Assembly (NCBI RefSeq): GCF_000001735.4
Contig: NC_003076.8
Coordinates: forward strand, 22,695,835-22,759,834
Direction of reading: 5' to 3'
Length of the DNA: 64,000 bases
DNA from: Arabidopsis thaliana
Taxonomy: Eukaryota > Streptophyta > Magnoliopsida > Brassicales > Brassicaceae
Positions 1-10,942 of the stretch are shown piece after piece. A program made the position numbers and the translations under genes. The notes under the pieces were generated by a model. It ran no database searches, was not told the DNA's origin, and saw only the letters and a list, made by a program, of their open reading frames with translations. How positions within the stretch are numbered: the first letter of the stretch is position 1; each line of letters starts with the position of its first letter.

Positions 1-2576
1 AAACTGCACAGAGCTTCAAAACCTCTACTTGTACCAAAACTCAATCTCTGGATCGATTCCTGTATCAATGGGACGTCTCAAGAAGCTTCAAAGTCTTCTC
101 TTATGGCAAAACAATCTCGTCGGAAAGATCCCTACCGAGCTAGGCACCTGTCCGGAGCTTTTCCTCGTCGATTTATCGGAAAATCTCCTCACCGGAAACA
201 TCCCAAGAAGCTTCGGAAACCTTCCAAATCTCCAAGAGCTTCAGCTAAGTGTTAACCAGCTCTCCGGTACAATCCCTGAAGAACTCGCGAATTGCACGAA
301 GTTGACGCATTTAGAGATCGATAACAACCAAATCTCCGGCGAGATTCCGCCGTTGATCGGGAAATTAACAAGCTTGACGATGTTCTTTGCGTGGCAGAAT
401 CAGTTAACCGGAATAATTCCAGAGTCTCTTTCTCAATGTCAAGAGCTTCAAGCGATTGATCTCTCCTACAACAATCTCTCTGGTTCGATACCTAATGGAA
501 TCTTTGAGATTCGAAACCTCACGAAGCTTCTTCTTCTCTCTAACTACTTATCTGGATTCATACCACCGGATATTGGAAACTGCACGAATCTTTACCGGTT
601 AAGACTCAACGGTAACAGACTCGCGGGGAATATTCCGGCGGAGATTGGGAATCTGAAAAATCTCAACTTCATCGATATAAGTGAGAATCGTCTCATCGGA
701 AACATTCCTCCGGAGATCTCCGGTTGTACAAGTCTCGAATTCGTCGATCTACATTCAAACGGTTTAACCGGTGGTTTACCCGGTACACTTCCGAAGAGCT
801 TACAATTCATTGATTTATCCGATAATTCATTAACCGGTTCTCTACCAACCGGAATCGGATCGTTAACCGAACTCACGAAGCTCAATCTCGCGAAGAATCG
901 TTTCTCCGGCGAAATCCCTCGAGAGATATCTTCCTGTCGGAGTCTTCAGCTTCTCAACCTCGGCGACAATGGCTTCACCGGAGAAATCCCTAACGAGTTA
1001 GGACGGATCCCGTCTCTTGCGATCTCTCTAAATCTCAGCTGCAATCACTTCACCGGAGAGATCCCGTCGAGATTCTCTAGCCTCACTAATCTCGGAACCC
1101 TCGATGTCTCTCACAACAAACTCGCCGGAAACCTAAACGTCTTAGCTGATCTACAGAACCTCGTCTCACTCAACATCTCCTTCAACGAATTCTCAGGCGA
1201 GTTACCAAATACTCTGTTTTTCAGGAAACTTCCACTCTCTGTTCTTGAATCAAACAAAGGGCTATTTATTTCGACCCGACCCGAGAATGGGATCCAAACC
1301 CGACACCGTTCGGCTGTCAAAGTAACCATGTCGATCCTCGTAGCAGCAAGCGTCGTTCTTGTTCTCATGGCGGTTTACACTCTCGTCAAAGCTCAACGAA
1401 TCACCGGAAAACAAGAGGAGTTAGATTCTTGGGAAGTGACTCTTTATCAGAAACTCGATTTCTCCATCGACGACATCGTCAAGAACTTAACTTCAGCTAA
1501 CGTGATCGGAACTGGAAGCTCCGGTGTAGTTTACAGAGTCACAATCCCGTCCGGTGAAACTTTAGCTGTGAAGAAAATGTGGTCAAAGGAAGAAAACAGA
1601 GCGTTTAACTCAGAGATCAACACTCTTGGATCGATTCGACATAGGAACATAATCCGTCTTTTGGGTTGGTGTTCGAATCGGAATCTGAAGCTTTTGTTCT
1701 ATGATTATCTTCCTAACGGAAGTTTAAGCTCTCTGCTTCACGGTGCCGGTAAAGGAAGTGGAGGAGCTGATTGGGAAGCACGTTACGACGTCGTTTTAGG
1801 CGTTGCACATGCACTAGCTTATCTTCATCATGATTGTCTTCCTCCGATTCTACACGGTGACGTTAAAGCTATGAATGTCTTATTGGGTTCCCGCTTCGAA
1901 TCTTACTTAGCCGATTTCGGTTTAGCAAAAATCGTCTCCGGTGAGGGAGTTACCGATGGAGATTCGTCTAAATTGAGTAACCGGCCTCCGTTAGCCGGTT
2001 CTTATGGTTACATGGCTCCAGGTAAAATTCAAAATTTCGATTTTAACGTTATAAACTTATCAATTTCGAAATATTAACTTTATAACGGATTTTATTTGTT
2101 TTGTTACAGAACATGCTTCGATGCAACATATAACAGAAAAGAGTGATGTGTATAGCTATGGAGTGGTGCTACTAGAAGTTTTAACCGGGAAGCATCCATT
2201 GGACCCGGATCTACCCGGAGGTGCTCATTTGGTTCAATGGGTGAGAGATCATTTAGCCGGAAAGAAAGATCCTAGAGAAATTCTTGACCCGAGACTCCGC
2301 GGGCGGGCAGATCCTATAATGCATGAGATGCTACAAACTCTAGCGGTCTCGTTCCTTTGTGTGAGCAACAAGGCATCCGATCGGCCTATGATGAAAGACA
2401 TTGTGGCAATGCTTAAAGAGATTAGGCAGTTTGATATGGATAGATCGGAATCCGATATGATAAAAGGCGGAAAATGCGAAAAATGGCAGCCGCAACCGTT
2501 ACCACCGGAGAAAATTGTCAGTACTCCTCGAGGTTCATCTAATTGTTCGTTTGCTTACTCGGATGAATCCGTATAA
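1..2576 (+). CDS. RGI4: LRR receptor-like kinase, 3' part (RGI4/SKM2)
   Basis: The gene runs in from the left edge. The frame is open from base 2, so the ectodomain start lies outside the window. Exons here are 2..2021 and 2110..2576, separated by an 88-base GT-AG intron inside the kinase domain; across the junction the protein reads GSYGYMAP then EHASM. In order it shows about 15 plant-type LRRs (LxxNxLSGxIP), one transmembrane segment (coded about 1325-1400), and a Ser/Thr kinase with the VAIK-type lysine (LAVKKMW) and DFG (ADFGLAK). The catalytic loop reads HGD instead of HRD, so it is a non-RD kinase. The family (LRR-XI) binds small peptides at the plasma membrane. I assign RGI4/SKM2 by sequence memory and gene order; the peptide ligand (RGF or CLE type) is family knowledge. 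Confidence 0.9.
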
Positions 2577-5332
2577 AAAATTTTACAGGAGTTCGATTAG
2601 GGTGATGACATTTATAAAATGTGTGTGTGAATATTTATTTGTTGTCGATGATTTGTTAGAATCAGGGAAAGAAAGATCTAAGCTTAGCTTATTGTTTTGG
2701 TTTGTGAGTTTTAATTTTATTTTTTCTTGCAAACGAGTTGAAGAAAGAATGTATTGTAAAATAATTTCAATAGCTTGAAGTGGTTTATTTTATTATTTTT
2801 TATTTTCAAAATAATAATATAAACATAAATAATTGGAGATATTGGTTAACTTTGCTAAACCGAAAATTCATAGATCCAAGAATTATCCATGTTCAATAGT
2901 CCATTTTGTCTGAACATTGCAGAAACTAAATTTTGAGGAAGAGAAAGATTAGTTTGAACATTGATCCACAATTCTATTATATCAAAAAATAGAACATGAT
3001 GAGTTACTATTTATAAAATTTTTGAAGGTATTTGCTTTTGTAATTTTTGAAGAATTTAAGATACAAATACTGGATGAGAAAGGCCGGGAGTGTTTGGAGT
3101 TACATACAGAAGAAAGATTCGTTCTTCTTTATTAAAATTTTTATTCAATTATCAAATTATATAATCTTTGGATGTTTGCTAATTTTGTGAAATTTATAAG
3201 AGAGGCTTTCGACGTGGGATCACGTGGACCCACGCGCCACCCATCACATGATCATGTGTTGTCTGAATAACAATGACTTTCCAGCCAACAATCACCAATT
3301 TTTATCATCTAAATACAATAAATAATATTTTTGGTTATATAATATAAGATTGAAGATGACTCGAGGCTCACATAACCTTTTTAAGCTATCAAAAAAAAAA
3401 AAAAAACTTTGTGTGCACACAATAATAAGATTGCACATGCCTTAACCAAATGTAAGAACGACAGTTTTCAGTTTTGTGGGTGTTGCTTCTCTTTGTTGTG
3501 TATATGTTTGTCTATTTAATCTCTTAAGTTCAAGAGGTTTTGATAGTGACTTCCAAAAGTTTTTTTAAATTAGTCCTGATTTTTGAGTTGCCATCACAGT
3601 TTAAATGTAGTTAGTTTAGTTGTATAGCAAGAGAAAAATTATCTTAACAAATTCGTATCCCGAACAATATATTAGTTCTCGTGTAGATGAGTAGATCCAT
3701 TACTCGTGATATTAATGATTATTTTTCGTATTTTTGAAACAAACTATTGACAAAATAATACGAAATCAGCTAAAGGAAAAAAATATGTGAAAAAGGTTAT
3801 TGAAGTCTCGCAACAGACAGAAGCAACAAAAAGCTAATGATGATTATGCGGAATGTACGGGAGTCCACTTCATGTGTTCGATTCGATGTATTGTTGTGAG
3901 CTAACATTACATCATCTCATGATTTTCATTTTCAAGTCTTGTGCCCATGCATCATCCATGCAAGAGTTTCTCCTAGAGATATTTAACCGGGTATGAGATC
4001 CGGATACATACATATAATGGGTTTCAAATTCGCGGGCCTAACGGGCCTGTTGTGTTTCAAATGAGTCCGTTTAAATATGTACAAGAAGATTTCTATCGTA
4101 TCGAGTTAAATGACAAAATTAAAATACGACTGAGTAAACCAATTCGGAGAACCGTAATTGGTTTAACCAAAGTGTTGTTTTGTTAACCAATTTCTCAATA
4201 TAACGTTTAACATTGAGGGATGCGTTTCTCAGGTGTTGGATTAGGGTTTTTTCTAGATGAGGAACGTAATGCTGAGTACGAATCTGATCTTCTAGTTCTA
4301 GGATTTCTTAATTTGCGGCAGACTGTGACCCCATTTCGAAACAATGGGTTCCTTAAGATGGTAAAAAATGATGCATCAGAAGGCCTTGATGCTTGCCGTG
4401 GAAGCTAAAGTGAATAAAACAGAACTAGGTCTATGCAGAACTAATTCTTGTTCACCCTTAATTAGGATTGTCATGTTTTCTTCTCAAAAGCCTAAACTAG
4501 GTCTTGTTCCTTTCTCATTCGTCTAGTTAGTACTTTTTTTAGTAGGCTACTGCAAGCAAGTTGATATGATGGAATGCAGATAAAAGTTAGAATTGATTAC
4601 TAATTTCTTGCTGACACAAGTATTAAAATTGTGAAAGAGTCTGTGTTGTCGATCGTTGTTTCAGTCTCTACCACTAGACATTTGATGTTTCTCAAACCCC
4701 AAATTGTTAGGTCCCTTTTCTTTTGCTTTTGTCTAAAGATTTTGCTGAGAATTTGGGCTTCGTATACAATCTCAACTTTACATGCTTTTCCTGGCTAAGC
4801 TAGTTAGCCAGTCAATCTCTTGCTTAACTTTTCTCTGCCACTTGCAATTGACACTTTTGTAGCTAATTCCTGAAGTTTCCTAGAAAAAAAGTATTCATGA
4901 AGTTAAGACTATAAATTTTAAAAAGAACTCCATGTTGGCTTGTGTTAGGAGATGAATCTGCTTCCTTTTGTTCTTTTGATTTCTTTCAACCAAAAAAGAA
5001 CCAACATAGCAATCTACTGTCAGATCCTTTTTCTTTTAGATTGTATCTTGTGGATCAAATATGGATCGGATCAGATTTAGTAATCTTGAAGCAAACATGA
5101 ATAAGTGATAAGAACATGTGGCCGTATAAGAATTATCTCTTTGACTCATTTAATTACACCAACCTTACTAGATATGTCTTAACAATATACAACAAAAATC
5201 TTATCTTGGCTCTTGCATAGAGTCTGTTGAATCTTGATTCGTTTTTTTACATCTTGTGAGTGGGCAAAAGAAAGATCTATGCTTGAAGAACACAAGGGTA
5301 AAGATAGAGACTTTGAAGATGAACTCTGTTCT
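2577..5332. other. Gap between two convergent genes, with promoter-like motifs
   Basis: Both flanking genes end here, so no promoter is expected. Even so, it holds an ACGT-rich cluster at 3211-3240 (GACGTGGG, CACGTGGA, CCACGCGCC), a perfect 14-bp palindrome at 3245-3258, two GGGCCT boxes near 4033-4048 and a telo-box-like TAGGGTTT near 4242. A 62-codon ATG reading frame lies at 4220-4408, with no recognisable domain. The rest is AT-rich and unremarkable. Confidence 0.4.
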
Positions 5333-6184
5333 TCACCATCTTTTTGTAGTGCAGTTCCGATAAACTAAGCCACCGGCTGGTGGACTGCTCAATTGAAGCT
5401 GACAAATCCCGTGTAGCATATAAGAATAATGAATCATCCCAAAAATAGCTTTGACTCTGAAGTTACTTCTGATTTCATAAGCTATCCTATTGCTCGTCAC
5501 TTGTCTTCTGAGCTCAAGTATATGATTTACAGGCAAGAAGACCAAATTTGAAATCAAACGGATCGGTTCTAGCCTAGTCTTGCCGTTTCTTTGCGAAAAC
5601 GGCAAGACACCTTGTGTGGCGATCTTTGTGTCGGCAAACCAGAGCTCTACCATAAGATTCTCAAACCTCACATTTAGTTTCTTGTTAGGATTGGTGAAAT
5701 TTAACTGCAACAACATATCACCGTTGAAATAAACCGGTGACTCAAAGAGGATGGTGTTGAGCTTTGCATTAGAGATGTCAAAAACAGGGGTTCTTGGTTT
5801 GACGGCGAGATAGAGAATCAAAGTAGCAATCCCAAAGACTATAAGAAGTATGCTGAAGATAAAACACAAAGCTGCACCACACCAAATCCATGGATTGGTC
5901 CGGCTTGTTCTTAGCTGTAAGAGAACCATCGTCTCGTGTAAAGGATGCGCTTCCATACTGTCTAGTTTAGGAGTTGCAGGGCTCTTCTGATTAGACAAAG
6001 GTGATTTAGACACAATCACTTCGGTAAGAGCTATTGGTGTAGTCGTTGGAGTTGATTGTGTGCTTCTTGGAGTTGTTCTCCATGGCGTGTATATTGGAGA
6101 ATACCATTTAGAAGACGGCGTTTCCCATGGTGGTGTTTCGGGCGGCTGTGGTTGAGATTGTGGCGGTGGAGAAAATTTTGACAT
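5333..6184 (-). CDS. LEA2 / NHL-like hydroxyproline-rich membrane protein
   Basis: This is a single-exon gene of 283 aa with ATG at 6184. Residues 1-75 are Pro/Ser/Thr-rich and would face the cytosol. Residues 102-127 form one transmembrane helix. A LEA_2 domain follows (PVFDISNAKLNT, then LQLNFTNPNKK and QGVLPFSQRNGKTRL). This is the plan of NDR1/HIN1-like proteins, type II proteins of the plasma membrane or ER linked to defence and stress; the function of this member is not known to me. A TATA-like TATTTAA sits on the minus strand near 6325-6333. It is the only intact member of a local family: truncated copies lie at about 9466-9870, 11151-11287 and 12829-13370. I believe this is At5g56050. 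Confidence 0.85.
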   Translation of the reverse strand: MSKFSPPPQSQPQPPETPPWETPSSKWYSPIYTPWRTTPRSTQSTPTTTPIALTEVIVSKSPLSNQKSPATPKLDSMEAHPLHETMVLLQLRTSRTNPWIWCGAALCFIFSILLIVFGIATLILYLAVKPRTPVFDISNAKLNTILFESPVYFNGDMLLQLNFTNPNKKLNVRFENLMVELWFADTKIATQGVLPFSQRNGKTRLEPIRLISNLVFLPVNHILELRRQVTSNRIAYEIRSNFRVKAIFGMIHYSYMLHGICQLQLSSPPAGGLVYRNCTTKRW

Positions 6185-8173
6185 GGGTTCTTATGTCTTG
6201 ATAATTGAAGAGGAAGAAGGAAACTCTTGAAGTTTCTGTCTTTTGAGTATCTTGGTGGTGTGAGAACTGATGTTTGTACAATGAAAGGAAATTTTGGAAA
6301 TGTGTTATGGTGTTTGGTTAAATAGATAAAGTAAAGTTTATTACCTTTGAAAAAGAGATTGTGAGTGGGAAAACTAAAAGGAGGGAGCGCCTTTTGCTTA
6401 ATGGGATGGGTTTTGTTTTGTAGAGTTGGATTTATGTAGAAAATTACATGTTCATTTTTCTCCTAATACAACAAAAGAAAAATAAAAACTATTTGATTGA
6501 AGAGAATTCACGCATTTTTATTTACATTTTCATTTAAAAAGAATATTCAAAAGAGTCGGTCTACTTCTTTTTCATTATAAAAATTGGTGTATGTTCTGCG
6601 TACAATGGTTGATCTACAATTTTTTTGACCAGGGTCATTATATATATATATTTAATTAAAATTATCTATATGTTTTAAAATTTTCAATCTCTAAACTATA
6701 TTATTACATTTTTGAAAAAACATATTACTATATTTTGCTATGGTTTTGCTTTTTTTTTTTCTTTTTTTATAAATATTATCTTCTAAATTAAATGTTTGTC
6801 AAAAAATTTCACGTTTCCAATAAATATATAAATAGTATAAAAAGTTGTAGGTTTCAATGCTATAGATATGATAGTAAAACATAATTAGAAAACGGTTTGG
6901 AAATAGATTTATAATTATAATATTTTTTTAACTACGGTCCTGTGACCCTAATCTTCAACATAGTTCCGCCCTTGCCTGTACATTTTAATTATTTTTTTTG
7001 GTAAATAAAGCAATAGTGTGGAGAAATACACATACGGAAATTAACGACACAGCCTTAGACAAATAAATAATTTGAGATACGTAACTAGAATACAAGTGCT
7101 TATTTCGTTGCTTTTGAGTTCCGGTAGGTTTTTGAATCAACATTTTTCTATTCTTCATCTTTCTTTTTGGTAATGTGTGTGAGACTTTGTGTCGTTAGGT
7201 GTGGCTCCCTAAACACTTCATCACTAAGGAAAGACTTTTCTCAATAAAGTGCATGTTGTAGTCTTTTTTTTTGTCCTTCCAACAATGATTTCATGTTTCT
7301 CTCGTTTCTTAAAATAGGAGATTTGCTCTCTTTAAGAAATTTGAGATCAAATGATTTGATAAAACTTATTGATTTGTCTAGAAGATTTACTGTAGTCCAC
7401 TAGTTTGTAGAGGTTGCAATTAACAGCAGTTTATTTATTATTATTTCATTTATATGATTTTTATCTTGAAAAACGTACATTTGATTGTATACGATTTGAA
7501 TAGTCGCCTAAAGTTTGCTTATAGAAAGACGTTTTACATATTAAATACGTGGTATACACTTTACTTTGGTGATTTGGCTTTTACGTTCACAATCTTGATC
7601 TAATAAAAACAATTTCAAAAACTACCAATGAGATTCTAAATTTTCAATATACCAAAGATTTACCAATTCTTTCTATATTCTTAATAACCTCCATCCTCGA
7701 AAGTCCAAATCCAAGCTTATGGTATTTTTGGGATATTTAATGGTTAATAGTATCTTAGATTGTTTTTTTAAAATAATAGTATTTTTTAGAAAACTCATAT
7801 AGTAACCATACACTGCAAATATATACCACGGATTATATATTAGTGGTAACTAGATATCTTGGTCAAATTAAAAGGTTTTATATATTCAAGCCAAAAAAGC
7901 AGAGAATTATTGATCAATTTAAAATGGTAAATAAACGGGTAAGCAGACATTTAACACCACAGTAATTGGCATGGTGTTTATGTAACTCAGTTAGCGAATT
8001 TAAATGTAAGAAGTTTGGCTCTTTTCTTCATAATGGTGCGTTAACAGAATACGAAAATACTCTTCAAAGTACATAAATAATCATAGATTCCCAAGAGAAA
8101 TTTTGTTCTGACTCATGCATCCTTTAGATATATAAAGGACACGGCGTGGTATTGAAAATCATTACATGATAAA
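6185..8173. other. Divergent intergenic region with one decayed transposon
   Basis: This contains the upstream regions of the minus-strand LEA2 gene and of the plus-strand BMT5-like gene. A decayed hAT-like miniature element (6603-6974) lies inside it. A TATA box (TATATAAA) at about 8131-8138 is 36 bases upstream of the plus-strand ATG. From 6980 to 8100 the DNA is AT-rich and I see no gene. Confidence 0.6.
6603..6974. mobile_element. Decayed hAT-like miniature element with degenerate TIRs and target-site duplication
   Basis: The left end reads CAATGGTTGATCTACAA and the right end, on the other strand, CAAGGGCGGAACTATG. Both resemble the CAGTGGCGGATCTAGAA type of terminus seen on many plant hAT elements. 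The flanking 8-mers are TCTGCGTA (6595-6602) and CCTGTACA (6975-6982); they agree at 4 of 8 positions and all four differences are transitions, as expected for an old 8-bp duplication. The 372-bp body is AT-rich and non-coding. Internal sequence recurs at about 9871-10115, 12634-12810 and 13540-13715. Confidence 0.65.
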
Positions 8174-9058
8174 ATGGAGTTTATGGGTACTATAAACTTG
8201 CAACAATATAGCAACAAGCAAAAAATACTTTTGGTCGGAGAAGGAGACTTTTCGTTTTCTTTGTCTCTAGCCAGAGTTTTTGGTTCTGCCACAAACATCA
8301 CTGCGACCTCTCTTGACACTCGAGGTAGAAATATTTCTAACACCACAATTCATCTTACATATTTGGTTATTTTTATCATCTTCTGATAATACATCTAAAA
8401 CACCGAACATAAGATATGAAAGTTAATTTGGTGATTATTGTTATAAGCTAATGATGAATGTTGTAGAGGAGCTAGGGATTAAGTACACTGATGGAAAAGC
8501 AAATGTGGAAGGGTTGGAGTTGTTTGGGTGCACAGTGGTCCACGGTGTTAACGTCCACTCCATGTCCTCAGACTATCGCTTAGGTCGATACGATAGAATC
8601 ATCTTTAATTTTCCCCATTCAGGATTAGGTTTTGGTTCAGAGCACGACATCTTCTTCATTATGTAAGTTTCTTTTGTATTTCTTCTCTTTTTGTTTATTC
8701 TTGTTGATTTTCAACATATGCGTTTTCGTGTACAATTTACAGGTTACACCAAGGACTCGTCAGAGGATTTCTGGAGAGTGCAAGAAAGATGCTGAAAGAT
8801 GAAGATGGAGAGATTCATGTGACACATAAGACAACAGACCCATTTAACAGGTGGGGGATTGAGACTCTAGCTGGAGAAAAGGGTTTGCGTCTAATCGGGG
8901 AGATCGAATTTCACAAATGGGCATTTCCAGGTTACTCCAACAAGAAAGGAGGTGGAAGTAACTGTAACTCTACCTTTCTGTTAAGAAGGATACTTTCCTT
9001 ACTAGATTATCATGTATATTCTAGTGTATATTCCTTTAGAATATACATGATAATCTAG
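8174..9058 (+). CDS. BMT5-like (DUF2431) rRNA methyltransferase-domain protein, altered C-terminus
   Basis: Exons are 8174..8324, 8467..8662 and 8743..9058, both introns GT-AG, giving 220 aa. Residues about 19-33 carry LLVGEGDFSFSLSLA, the SAM-binding signature of the 25S rRNA uridine-N3 methyltransferase (BMT5-like) domain. HGVNVHSM, RIIFNFPHSG and GEIHVTHK follow, as in the family. The normal end of the family (a ...LGKSSTFMF-like motif, visible in the paralogue at 14.9 kb) is lost, because a perfect hairpin (8979-9081) replaces the last codons and brings an early TAG at 9056. Remnants coding the lost end can still be read after 9090. I believe this is At5g56060. Activity is uncertain given the damaged end. 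Confidence 0.75.
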
Positions 9059-9081
9059 TAAGGAAAGTATCCTTCTTAACA
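8979..9081. repeat. 45-bp perfect inverted repeat (hairpin) inside the last exon
   Basis: Arms 8979-9023 and 9037-9081 are exact reverse complements over 45 bp, around a 13-base loop. The structure begins and ends with TTAA. It interrupts the coding sequence where the paralogue at 14.93 kb continues without a break, so it looks like an insertion of about 100 bp. Confidence 0.95.
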
Positions 9082-9321
9082 CTTTCCTATCGTAAAAGCT
9101 TCTACTTTCATGTTTAAGATATAGTGTTCGTTGATTAATTTATCAAGAATTCTATAATAGTGTAATGAAAGAGATTAATTGTTGGCTATTTTCCTAAATA
9201 AACAGACTTTAACAACGATGATTACCTTTGATCAAAATAAAATAAAAGTCAATTTTTGTTAGCACGAGACCAGTAAAGAGACAAGTATCCAAAAATGATG
9301 TATAATGCAATATAAGACTTT

Positions 9322-9401
9322 TCTCTGTTACCAATTCTTATTGCATGACATATAATTTCTCTGTTAAGATTTAATACTTGTTGCATGACATACAATTTTG
9401 T
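9322..9401. repeat. Imperfect tandem duplication of about 40 bp
   Basis: Two adjacent units both run from CTCTGTTA to TTGCATGACATA(T/C)AATTT. They lie between the BMT5-like gene and the LEA2 fragment. No coding or transposon signature is visible. Confidence 0.6.
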
Positions 9402-9465
9402 AATCAACAATTAATTTTATACTGTTCCGCTAATTAGCCTCAGATCAGCTAAAAAATGTCTGTCA

Positions 9466-9870
9466 TCGGTTCTAACCTACCTTACCGTTTCTTTGTGAAA
9501 ATGGCAAGACACCTTGTGTGGCGATCATTTCGTTGGCAAACCAGAGCTCTACGGAAAGTTTCCCAAACCTCACACCTAGTTTCTTGTTTGACTTGGTGAA
9601 ATTCAACTGCAACAACATGTCACCATCATCGAAATAAACCGATGAACCGAAGAGAATGGTATTGAGCTTTGCATTAGAGATGTCAAAAACAGGGCTTCTT
9701 GGACTGACGACAAGAAAGATAATCAAAGTCGCAATCCCAAATAAGAGAGAATTAACAATTGTCTCGTGTAAAGGATGTGCTTCAATACCGTCTAGCGTAG
9801 GCGTTGCATGAATCTTCTAATTAGATAAATGTGATTAGGACATAATCACTTCGATAAGAGCTATTGGCAT
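9466..9870 (-). pseudogene. LEA2 pseudogene fragment, central part, cut by a hAT-like element
   Basis: On the minus strand this matches the intact LEA2 gene at 5.3-6.2 kb from the Pro/Ser region to the QGVLPFSQRNGK motif: SPRSPVFDISNAKLNT, LQLNFTKSNKKLGVRF and IATQGVLPFSQRNGK are readable. The upstream coding part has in-frame stops and a shortened membrane segment. Homology stops at about 9466 before the C-terminal third, and at about 9868-9870, exactly where the hAT-like terminus begins. It has neither N- nor C-terminus and is not expected to be functional. Confidence 0.85.
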
Positions 9871-10115
9871 GTTGTGGCGTATCTAGAAAAACGTTTAACC
9901 AGGTTTTTATATTTATATTTTTAAAAAATTTATAATCTCTAAACTACTTGGTATTACATTAAAAAAAATCATTACTATGTTTTGCTTATGTTTTGCTTAT
10001 GTTTTGCTTATGTTCATTTTCCCAAAATAAATTTAATTAGTAATTATAGGTTTCAAGTTTATAGATATGTTAGTAAAAAGAATTATCCAACTAGGGAATT
10101 GAAAATAAAAACTCG
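9871..10115. mobile_element. hAT-like element remnant inserted in the LEA2 fragment
   Basis: The terminus GTTGTGGCGTATCTAGAAAA resembles the plant hAT end CAGTGGCGGATCTAGAAAA. The body matches the 6.6-kb element, including AATCTCTAAACTA, TTTTGCTATG-like words and a shared run at the far end with the copy at 13.5-13.7 kb. It contains three units of the 11-mer TATGTTTTGCT at about 9976-10010. The right terminus is missing. Confidence 0.55.
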
Positions 10116-10166
10116 GGTCTAGAATAAAGCTTTTAGTTCGTTTCCTCTTAAGAGTGTATATGAAGA

Positions 10167-10274
10167 ATATTGAATGCTTTTCGAATTACATAAACACCCA
10201 CAAAGTTCGAAGAGTCAAATGAATATAGCTAGTAAAAGAAAACCAAACATTTAAGTCTGCTTTGACCCATACAA
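10167..10274 (+). repeat. Orphan copy of the BMT5-like gene promoter
   Basis: This segment matches 13939-14046, just upstream of the second BMT5-like gene, including CGAATTACATAAA, CCCACAAAGTTCGAAGAGTC, AAACCAAACATTTAA and TTTGACCCAT. No BMT5-like coding sequence follows; the 0.54-kb direct repeat starts 27 bases later. It is the remains of a third copy whose body has been lost. Confidence 0.75.
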
Positions 10275-10301
10275 CCATAAATACACAAGTATATCGCTGT
10301 G

Positions 10302-10843
10302 TATGATTTCCCTCGTAAAGCCATATTTCATTATCATTGTCCCCATCTTATTTCACTTCATACATATCTACAAACACAAAAATGTCTACTTACACACATT
10401 TCGGCATATATATCACGTTTTGTATATACATACTTTAAATAATATACCACCCCAACTTTTATGAATTGGAAAGGGAACATAATCAAAAATTTTACCAAAC
10501 CAGAGTTTCTAAAGTATAAACATTTTTTTGGTAAAAATAAAACTAAATAGAAGCCATACTTTAAAGAAATGAAGAGTGGCAATTGATTTAACATGATACA
10601 ATTTTTATTTTTTTTGATAAAACATGTTACAACGATGAAATAGATTAAGATGTCAAAGTTTATGGTGACAAAATATTTTTTAAAAAGAGGGTAAATAAGT
10701 TTAAGATGAATGTACGAGATCAAAAGGTTATCAGAGTATGAACTTGTATCTATGAAACAACTTAACTTAATAAAATACATATCAAATTCAAAAAGAGACA
10801 TTGACAAATAATATATCATCGATGTAACACATCAACAACCACT
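10302..10843. repeat. Direct repeat, left copy (about 540 bp)
   Basis: It is nearly identical to 12013-12547, starting TATGATTTCCCTCGTAAAG and ending ATCGATGTAACACATCAAC. It is strongly AT-rich. I see no terminal inverted repeat, poly(A) tail or coding signature that would place it in a known transposon class. A 153-codon open frame on the minus strand is broken by non-triplet indels in the other copy. Confidence 0.85.
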
Positions 10844-10942
10844 ACCACAATACCAAAAACCCTGCTAATTCTAATAAGCAATCTTTGTTACTCGAGAAAG
10901 TGATATATACATATATACAATGAAAACCACTCTACGTAATTA

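Noticed and set aside
4220-4408. 62-codon frame as a protein gene
   Set aside because: No motif, no codon pattern and no clear splice partner. I kept the surrounding motifs as a finding but do not call a gene.
10358-10819. 153-codon open frame on the minus strand of the left direct repeat
   Set aside because: The right repeat copy breaks the frame with non-triplet indels, and the differences show no codon bias. The composition is that of AT-rich DNA (Phe, Leu, Tyr, Lys, Ile).
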